A DNA stretch of 64,000 nucleotides from Chamaea fasciata (lineage: Eukaryota > Chordata > Aves > Passeriformes > Sylviidae), in NCBI GenBank assembly GCA_029207755.1, contig JARCOQ010000017.1, forward strand, positions 6,460,945-6,524,944, read 5' to 3'. Below the pieces are notes generated by a model. The model worked only from the letters and a program-made list of their open reading frames with translations, was not told where the DNA came from and made no database searches. The translations under genes and the position numbers were made by a program. Positions 55,945-64,000 of the stretch are shown piece by piece (positions within the stretch are counted from its first letter, which is position 1; every line of letters begins with the position of its first letter).

Positions 55945-58900
55945 ATGTGGCCTCAGGGTCCTACAGACACACCTGGAACACACTGACTGTTATTTGTGAG
56001 GTGTCAAACAGCCTGGAGGGAGTTTCTGAAGACTCATCTTTCCCAGCTCAAGAAGGGGTCACAGATGATGCAATCACGTACAAGGCAGTGAAAACGGTGT
56101 GCCGTTAGCCCAGCTGAGTGTGATCAGCACAGCAGAGCAGAAAGTCAGAGAGGAGATTGACAAGAAAACCTCTGGATATCCCTGATCCAACCTCCTTTCT
56201 GACCAAGGGTTTGAAGTTAACTCAGGATGTTGGAGGTTTGCCCAGTCAGGCTTTAAAAACCTCCAAGGCTGTAAATGGCAAAATCTCTCTGCCTGCACAA
56301 CTCTTGCTTAAACCCTGTCTCCTTCACCAGGAGCCACTTTACCCTCTTGGCTGTGAGGCACCAGTTTGTTCAACATTTGGACTGCTGTGAGTTGCGGTTT
56401 GCTGGGAGCATCCCCTCTTCACATCCCCACGGACACTTGCAGGTGTTTCCCATGCAGATTGCTGGAAGCAGGAGCGTGCACAGAAGATTCTCTCAACCCA
56501 TTCATCGAAGCCTTCCAAGTGACCTAAGCCCAGCCAGGGCTCTGAGCTGACCCAAAACCCGGAGCCAGCAGGCTCCAAGAGCCAGCAGCAGGAAAATAGT
56601 ACCCAGAGCAGAAGTCACAGAGAAACAGGAAAATCTTTTTCCTGCTGCCATCTACAGTTTGGAGTGTGGCAGGAGACTGGGCTGAGAGCCAGGGGAAGGC
56701 AGGGAAGGGAAAGGCTGAACTCCAGTGTCTCTCACAGCTCTTCCCAGCCAAGGCTGCTCCAGCAGTTCCCGGGAAGCTGCTGCCATCTACTGATGCGAGG
56801 GCGGCCGGCACAGGGATCAACAGGCAGGATGGAAATAACTTCATGGCACATGAGCGACACACACCCCAGAGACTGGAACGAGAGATTGAGTCCCCACTCT
56901 AAAAATCTTCTCCCTCAGAAGAGGTCCAAAGCTTGAGGTGCTGCACAGTGTGTCCTGCTCAGCAGCTTCTCCTTTGCTGGAGTGAGAGGACAGCAGCTGG
57001 AACACCCTCAGGCAACTCCTTGGGGCTTCTGTAAGCTGTGTTCTCCACCATTAATATATCATTGCTCCTTTCCTGCTGTGAGGAGCACCCTGAACCCGGT
57101 GACCCTGGTCCCCATCACCACACTGCACCACTCTAAGGTGATTTTTAGTGTCCCCAGGGATTTCCTCTCAAATCCTGGTGGAATAGAGCTCTGCCATTCC
57201 AAAACACTGAGAAGAAGACATGCATAGCCAGGGCTGGGTGTCCAGGAAGATATCCGCCCTTCCCCTTTCCTCCCTAAAACTCACTCGGAACTAAAAGCTC
57301 TTACACAGTGTTTTTGAAGGATATTGGTCTTCACCTCCCCTGCCCTGGTCTCCTGGTCAGATGTGATGACATAAGGGAGCAATGTCCTCTCAGTGCCATC
57401 CCCCTCAACTCTGCAAACTGCTCTGCAAACTCCAGATGGGATTTCAGTCCTGTTCCTCCTCCAGGAGCACTGAAATTTTTAGTCTCCTGCATATCTTCTT
57501 CCAGAAGCAGCTGATGGCAAATGGAAGAATCCCGACATCTGCGTCTCCCTGGGTACCATGAGGAGCTTTTGCAGGAGGGAAGGAGAGAGGAGGTGAATGG
57601 CTGAGTAACTTCCTGGCTTAGACTCAAAAAATCCTGTTCTGTATCATCTTTGGTCTCCTCTGCATGATCAAGTTGCACATTCATCCTCCCCAGGCAGCTT
57701 TTTCTGCTGTTTCTCCTTCCGTGTGTAACTTGGGTGGTGGGTTGGATGGAGAGGTTCCCTTCTCTGTTCAAGAGAGGGGAGAGAGGAAGTCAAACCACAC
57801 CAAAAGGTCAGGGCAGAGCTGTTCCAGCCAAGCAGCAATGACAAGGGGACACACAGACCTCAGGTGACCAAGGATTTGCAGCAGGAGCCAGAGCAAGCAG
57901 TGGCTTCCCAAGGGAGATGCCACCCAGGTGAGAACTGTCATAAAACTGGCAACAGGGTCTATGCTGGAGTGGCCAAAGGGATGCAATCTAATGCGGGGGG
58001 GGTGGTGTTGAAAAGAACAGTAATAAATGACTCTGAAGTTAATTTTGAGGTGGTTTGACTTGGGAATGCACAAGGGAAGAGAGCAGGACAGGCCCCACTC
58101 AGGAAAGATGTGTGGAGACCTTGTTTGAACAAACAGGGGAGTGATAGAGCTTTGGGATTAATAAAGCAGAGGGAATACACAGCGGTCTGTGCTCTGGGGG
58201 AAATGAGGTCAGGCTCTGTCAATGCATCCCTCAGCAAGCAAAGACAACTCCAAAGCACCTCAGACTCACTCAGGAAGGTTTCCAAGGACTAAAAGGACCC
58301 TCTCAGTTCATCCCCCCTCCTTCAATGCAGGCTTTGTAGTGCTCCCACTTCCAGGACAGGCAATATTCCTTCCTGCCCTGTCTTCCTCCAGCCTCAGGGC
58401 TGCAACAGAGCCGGGTTTGTTGGGTGACACAAAGGGACCACAGAGAATCTCCCCCAGATGCATGGCTGAGCACATCCCTCCTCCAGCTGCCCCCTCCCAC
58501 TGCCCTGCTCTGCCTCTCCTCACTCCTGCCACACTCGGCATAAAACACCAATCTCACAGTCCCAGCCTAAACATCAGCTCAGTTTAGCCTGGCAGCCAGC
58601 ACCACCCAGATCTGTGCTCTGCCCACCCTCCTCTGCGCCCTTTGTGCTTCACAGGGACTCCGCCACCCCAACATCACCCTGCTGCTCCCACCACGGGACA
58701 GGACAGGGAATGAGGGAGCAGAGGGGTGTGAACACTCATTTCCAGCAGTGCCAGAGGGATTTTGCAGAGTGAAATCACTTCTCTCCATGAAACAGATAAG
58801 GAGGCACCAGGACACCGCGGCTTTTGCAGGGAGTAAAAATGTTAAAAACCATATTTTGAGGGGAAACTCAGTGATGCAGAGCCTCAGCAGGTTGTGAGGT

Positions 58901-59810
58901 TTTCCCAGCATCATCCCAGCAGCAAACTAAATTATCATGTCTGACATTTCCCCTGCCCCCCCAAAGGCCAAAATAATTCCTTTGCTCTGGATACAGATCA
59001 GTTGGCAAACAAGCTTTCAGACACAATTATTTTGCCCTGAGAGGATTCTGCAGCTGCTCCTCTTTTTCTTGAGATCAATACCTAAAGGATAATCCTGCAG
59101 ATTATCCTGCAGTTTGGTGCTGTTAGCTCAAGCTCCCTTGTTTGCTTTATTTCCTTCAAGAATTACAACTCCTTCTGGTTGGGGGAGGGAAGTGTTTTTA
59201 TATTCTGTATTTCCACAAATGAGACCTGACATCATAAATTGTCTATAGTTGCTTGGAGATGGATTTTGTTGACTTTTTAGTTAAATTGAAACCTTTTCTG
59301 TGCACATACCGATTTCAGGTGGTGAGTCATTCCTTCCCAAAAGCTCAGAGCAAACAATAGCAACCACTTAAACAAAAACCGAGCAGATTTACTTGAAATC
59401 TAGCACCTATATTGTTTTAAAGCAAATCAAATCTGTGGGAGTTTATTCTCCTGCAAAGTCCCACAGGCCTAAGGCAGCAGAGATCAGAACTCTGTTCTGT
59501 GCTTTGGAGAGTTATTTTTATTTGTTTTGAACTGTTCTGAACATCCAGAATAGCAACTCTTGACTATTTGTGGCTGAAAAGTTTCCCAGGTGTAAAATTG
59601 AAGAGATGGGAGAATATCTCTGCTACTCCTGGGACAGACAGAATGTTCCTAAAATAAAGTTTTGCTTCAGAATAAGTGCTTTAGAGTATTTGTTTTCTGT
59701 CAAATAGATCAAGATTCATAAAACTCCACAATATATCATCCAAAGCATCATACCTGTGGGATGAAGGAATCTTCAAAACCTGAGGGACTTCTGAGGGATT
59801 GCTGGAACTG
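55945..59810. other. Non-coding DNA with twin CTCF-like sites
   Basis: CTGCTGCCATCTACAG at 56642-56657 and CTGCTGCCATCTACTG at 56777-56792 share a 14-base core that resembles the reverse CTCF motif (CTGCC-TCT-GTGG type). A small perfect inverted repeat GGATAAT/ATTATCC with TAATCC is at 59087-59107. A G run lies at 57993-58001. No gene recognised. Confidence 0.4.
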
Positions 59811-60068
59811 TAGTGATGGGACAAGGGGCAATAGCTTCAAACTGAAGGAGAGTAGATTTAAATGAGATGTTAGGAAGGAATTATCTCTATGAAGGCCCTG
59901 GCACAGGGTGCCCAGAGAAGCTGTGGCTGCCCCATCCCTGGAAGTGTCCCAGGCCAGGTTGGATGGGGCTTGGAGCAACCTGGGATAGTGGAAGGTGTCC
60001 CTGCCCATGGCGGGGGGTGGAACAAGATGACTTTAAGGTCCCGTCCAACCCAAACCATTCCATGATTC
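59811..60068 (+). mobile_element. CR1 LINE fragment, 3' end, sense
   Basis: It contains, in order, 'gtagtgatgggacaaggggc', 'gagagtagatttaaatgag'-type, 'ggccctggcacagggtgccc', 'agctgtggctgccccatccc', 'ggaaggtgtccctgcccatg' and the terminus with 'caacccaaaccattccatga'. It is 5'-truncated. The copy is well preserved over about 258 bases. Confidence 0.95.
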
Positions 60069-61131
60069 AATTAATTTCAGGATTTCAAAAATCCCCCTGG
60101 GTCTGAGGTGAACACAGGGAGCTCCAAGTCACTCCCTTGATCAGCCTCCTGAGGAAGTGGACGGTGACATTTTGTCTGTGAGCTCCAGGTCAGCACACAG
60201 AACCCCCAGATGGCACAGCACCAAACCAGAGTGGGGTTCAGCTCCCAAAACCAGCAAACAGCCCAAGGTATCACATAGCCTCTGGTCCTGGTCTGCAGAC
60301 CTCACCCTGCTCCCTTCACATCCGCCGAGATCCTGCACGGGAACACTGGGAGCACCAAAATGCCATCAGGGAACAGCACTGGAGTCAATGCAAACGTCAC
60401 ATTTCTTCCAAGATGTTGCACTGAAACTGTGACTTCAGCATCACGTTTGACCTTTGAGACACCAAGGATTTCCAGCCAAGCTTTCCAATGCCTCGCAAAC
60501 GTGTTTTCGGAGCTCCCTGTAAGGTACAAAGTAAGAAAAGGGATTTGGGGGTGTGAAACCTGCCAGGCAGATGAGGCGACACGGCGACAGCCCCACAAGG
60601 TGGCAGAGCTCCATCGCTGATGGCCTGAGCGTGGGCATGCAGCAAAAGCTCCGCACCGGGGAAACTGAGCCTTCCCCAGCTCCCCTAAAACAGGAATCAA
60701 TCAGGTGTGAATCCGCTCGGAAAACAGGAGCAACACTTCTCGGGGCTTTGGGCACAGGTGAACAGAAGGGAAAAAACTTTTCTTTTTTCTTTTTTTCTGC
60801 GCTGAGGTTTCTCTAAGAATTTTGCTGGGAGCTATTAGGAAGTTCTTAACCCACTCGAGGGAACTGTAAACTGGGAAAGCAAATGCAAACTCTCAAGCAG
60901 GAAAATGTTGCTTTTATATGTTGCAACAGTGCTCCAGAAGTGAATGGGGGGAATAATCTGGATTTCAGGTTCTCAGATTTCTTTTCAAGCTGTTCAGAAA
61001 TGGGAAATTTCTTCCTGTCTTCTCTGTATGTGCCTCACTCCAGCTCAGTTAAACAATTGGCAATAAACTGCTCATAAATACATTTCGGCAGGAGACTAAC
61101 ACTAAGCTGCTAAGCTTCAGACCAATATATT
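60069..61131. other. Non-coding DNA, no feature seen
   Basis: GC-balanced then AT-rich DNA. Overlapping frames on both strands at 60.30-60.80 kb have no recognisable domain. Confidence 0.5.
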
Positions 61132-61170
61132 AAAAAAAAAAAAAAAATTAAAGGAGAAAGAATCAGCAGG

Positions 61171-61206
<36 letters not shown>
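61132..61206 (+). repeat. Two A runs, (A)16 and (A)36
   Basis: (A)16 at 61132-61147 and an uninterrupted (A)36 at 61171-61206, separated by 23 bases. They look like simple repeats, although they could be tails of unrecognised retroposed sequence. Confidence 0.95.
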
Positions 61207-61207
<1 letters not shown>

Positions 61208-63459
61208 AAAACACAGCATTATCTTGTCATAGTTCTTGATCAGTTGAGGAAGAAGGATAAAATAACTACAACCATGTTGTCACCATCGTTCCAGGCTGGG
61301 CAGAGGCAAATTTGGTTTCGTTTGGGTGAAGCAGAACCTTCCTGTGCTTTTCAGTGATGTCCTGGGACTTCAGAGCAGACTCGTGATTTTCCTCCCTTCA
61401 GTCCTCTTCCTTTCCATAGGACTTGAGTCCCCCTTATCACAGCTGAGTTTGGAGCTGACTCTGGTTTTAAATAACCACCAGGACACAAACCTGGAGACTG
61501 GTCTGCAGAGGAGGGAAGTGAATCACAGCCAGTCCAGCAAATGGACAAATGGAAGGTTTCACGCTCCGAGTGGAGATCAGAGAGATGTGATCTCTAAAAA
61601 GAATGCTCTCTGAAGTGACGGGAAGCTTCAAGGAGGAATTTTTCACCAGAGGAAATCACTCTCAAAGAAAAGGGATAATTTGCTAAAGCAAAATTAAACC
61701 TTCTGTCACTCAAACACCCAAATCAACAGCCTGACAAAACAGTTACTGTAGCAACAGGTGGGAAAAAATGCCACAGAAAACTCAGATATTCCCCTACCCC
61801 CCAATAAACTGAGGAAGAAGAGTTTCTCATTGCTCTGAGCATCACACTGATGTGCAGTGGCTCAGCCACTGTGGGCTGGGGTTTGTGCTGGGATGCTGCA
61901 GAGCCAGGGCAGAGTCCGCAGTTTGTTAATGCAAACCCTTCCTCTTCATCAGCCTGAGGAAAGCTGGGAAACCCCGACTGGTCTGTGAAGAGCTTTCTTT
62001 GCCTGCTTTCTAGGAGAAGGAGGAAGCCTTTGAGGAAGCTGCTGTGTGAGTTCTCCAGGAAAGAGAAAGAAAAAAACTTCCAAAAAATCAAATTTATAAT
62101 TTAAAGATTTGGCCCATGGGGCCAAAGAAATCCAGGTGCACTTGCCTCAGACCCTGTGCAGTGCATTTCCAAGGAGTTTTCCAAGACATGGTTTTTCCAG
62201 CAGGATTGATCAGACCTTGAGCTGTGCAGTCAGCTGCAAAGCAGCCAAAATCAAATGTAATCCAAGAGCCATGAACCTCAGCTTCCCTGGGCTGCCAGAG
62301 CCCCTGGGCTCCTCTCAGATCTGCCCATGAGCTACACTGTGAGAGAACAGACACAAAAATCCCAATTTCTACAGCCATGGCACACGGTAGCCCCGTGCAA
62401 TACCGTTGGCTCCTGCCTTTCCTTTAATTACTTCTTCAGTTATTTGCCGTAATTGTATTTATGCTGGAGAAGAACCATCAGTCTGTGGGTGTCTCGTGGC
62501 TGCTGCTGTCAGGACAAGCAGGAAGGGCTTTGCAGACCACAAACTCTGCAGGTCCCCCCAGCACCACAAGGATTTTGCTCCTGCACCTCTGCAACCTGCA
62601 CATCCTCCACCCTGCGCATCACCCCCTGGAGCTCCAAATCCCGAAAGATGGGCTGCAATAAGGGCATGTTTGCTGCTGGTCAGCGAAACTAAAACAGAAC
62701 AACCTCTGCAAACATCACACCTCTCCACAGAGACCCCAGACAAACCAAACAGTGCTCTGCCTTTTCATAAAAGCAGTCTTTGCCCGGTCCAGGAGGTAAT
62801 TACTGGCTCCACAGATGCCTCTGTCATCCCATTTGTGGGTATTTTTATCCTGCCAAGGAGCCAGAACTCTCCTGTGAGCCCCATTCTGTGCTGTCTGCTC
62901 TGAAGGGCTCATCCATCCCTCATTTGCCTTGCTTCATATATTGCTTTTATGCCTTTTCCTTAACAAAGCAGCTTTTAATTCTGATTCTGGTGCTTCCAGT
63001 TCTCAGAAAGAGCACAAAAAGGGTATTATGGTCCCTTCAGGTTTATATAAACATGTCCTCTTTATTAACCTTCATCATGACTGTCTGAGCTGAAATGCTA
63101 ACATTTGGGGGGGAAAAAAAAAAAAGTAAGCAGTTAAGCAGTAGAAATGGTTTGGGCAGCTATTTTAGGTAGGGCAGGAGTAAGGTGCTTAATTAAGGGA
63201 AGAGTTGTCTCATGGCTGAAAATATTCTCTTTAGTGACTTGTTTTCTTCTTCCAGGCCTTTCTGCTTGCTCCAACAATTCCCCTATAATCCTATGGACTG
63301 CCAAAGCCCCATCAGCACCCATTAAATAGTGTCTCACTTCTCCCCATTTCTGCAATGCTTTATGGAGTCATCAAAAAAAAAAAACTCAAAAAAGCCCTCC
63401 TTCCAAAAAATTTCTGGTTTTCTCTTTTTCCCAAAACTATCACTTCCAGCCTGTGATTC
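61207..63459. other. Non-coding DNA, no gene recognised
   Basis: Mixed composition with an A-rich run at 63113-63125. Frames up to 165 codons (62406-62903 +) show no recognisable domain. No mobile element recognised. Confidence 0.5.
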
Positions 63460-63735
63460 CGGCTAATTTATAACACACTACTGCAAAACAGCATTGAATT
63501 ATAGAGAAAGACCGTGGGAAGCTTTGACACCATTAGTGTTTGGAGGAATTAATGGGAGTAGACTTTAAATATGATTATTTTCCTCTGTCTTTCCTTAGGG
63601 TGCCGATCACTAGAGCACGAGTGCCACGTGCATTAATTAATTGAAACAACACATTTACATGATTAGGGATTAACTCCTGTGCTTCTCCATTGACTAATTA
63701 GTGTATCTATAGATCTATTTAGAAAGAAAATACCT
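63460..63735. promoter_or_regulatory. AT-rich candidate conserved enhancer
   Basis: Repeat-free block with GGCTAATTTATAAC, CACCATTAGTG, GGAATTAATGGG, GCATTAATTAATTG, ATGATTAGGG and GACTAATTAGTG homeodomain-type sites within 260 bases, plus a CACGTG E-box at about 63626. TTTCCTCTGTCTTTCCTTAG ending near 63598 is also a good splice-acceptor-like tract on the + strand. Function inferred. Confidence 0.38.
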
Positions 63736-64000
63736 TGGGGAAGGCAGGAGCCTTCAGAGTTTATTTCATATAAAGTGGCTGTCAAATTCAGAGATTAGAA
63801 AAATGTTCGCTTCTCTCTTCCCTCCCCTGGCACCTCATATTTGCTTCTTTTATTTCTCTTGACTCCCATGTGGCATCTGCCACAAGGTTTACCAGGAAAA
63901 CACTACTGAGGTTTTCTTCCCTCATTTTGGTCCCAAGTTTCCTGTTGGTTGTCATCCTTGGGCTGCTCATGGGCTCCAACTGTCAACACACTCTGGTGGA
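63736..64000. other. Non-coding DNA at window end
   Basis: No recognised feature. The minus-strand frame at 63788-63979 is unrecognised. Confidence 0.45.

Noticed and set aside
1..64000. Endogenous retrovirus or LTR element
   Set aside because: I looked for protease, reverse transcriptase, integrase and envelope-like frames and for paired LTRs, and found none. The only retroelement signal is CR1.
1..64000. CRISPR array or prokaryotic operon
   Set aside because: There are no regularly spaced direct repeats of 24-40 bases, no ribosome-binding-site-led gene strings, and the repeat content is avian.

Overview
The window looks like gene-poor nuclear DNA from a bird, most probably a passerine. 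The main evidence is ten fragments of CR1, the dominant avian non-LTR retrotransposon. Most carry the 3' ends common in songbird genomes (GGTTTGGGTTGGAAGG in antisense, AACCCAAACCATTC in sense). The rest is single-copy-looking sequence with scattered microsatellites. I found no prokaryotic gene organisation, no rRNA, tRNA or known microRNA, and no CRISPR array. No open frame reads as a recognisable host protein. The longest frames lie in CpG-rich or repeat-derived DNA and look like chance openings. The only recognisable protein signal is the decayed C-terminal tail of a CR1 ORF2.

Layout. 1-12.4 kb: mostly unremarkable sequence with two CR1 pieces in opposite orientation (552-789 and 1613-1756) and several AT-rich, motif-dense stretches that could be conserved enhancers (about 1.33-1.50, 4.15-4.35, 5.89-6.05 and 8.5-9.2 kb). 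12.9-20.65 kb: the standout region, a mosaic of CpG-rich blocks (12.9-13.9, 14.57-14.98, 15.24-15.56, 16.38-16.65, 17.16-17.42 and 19.91-20.64 kb). Five long A/G tracts, all purine on the + strand, are interspersed, along with AT-rich blocks carrying promoter-like motifs: a TATA box at 15140, a CRE/CCAAT/octamer cluster at 16046-16078, and paired CCAAT boxes at 20470 and 20513. This is the architecture expected around the promoter or 5' non-coding exons of a developmental regulator or its divergent lncRNA, but I could not identify the gene. 20.7-64 kb: gene-desert-like sequence with eight more CR1 pieces, several microsatellites, a strong CpG patch at 37.66-37.86 kb, weaker ones near 41.2, 43.0-43.9 and 48.2 kb, and a series of AT-rich blocks with homeodomain or POU motifs.

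Interpretation. The best reading is part of a genomic regulatory block: a promoter region of CpG islands, surrounded by candidate distal enhancers. The presence of CpG islands, purine tracts, motifs and repeats is read directly from the sequence. Enhancer function, conservation and transcription are inferences that could not be tested here. Boundaries of CpG blocks and candidate conserved elements are approximate.
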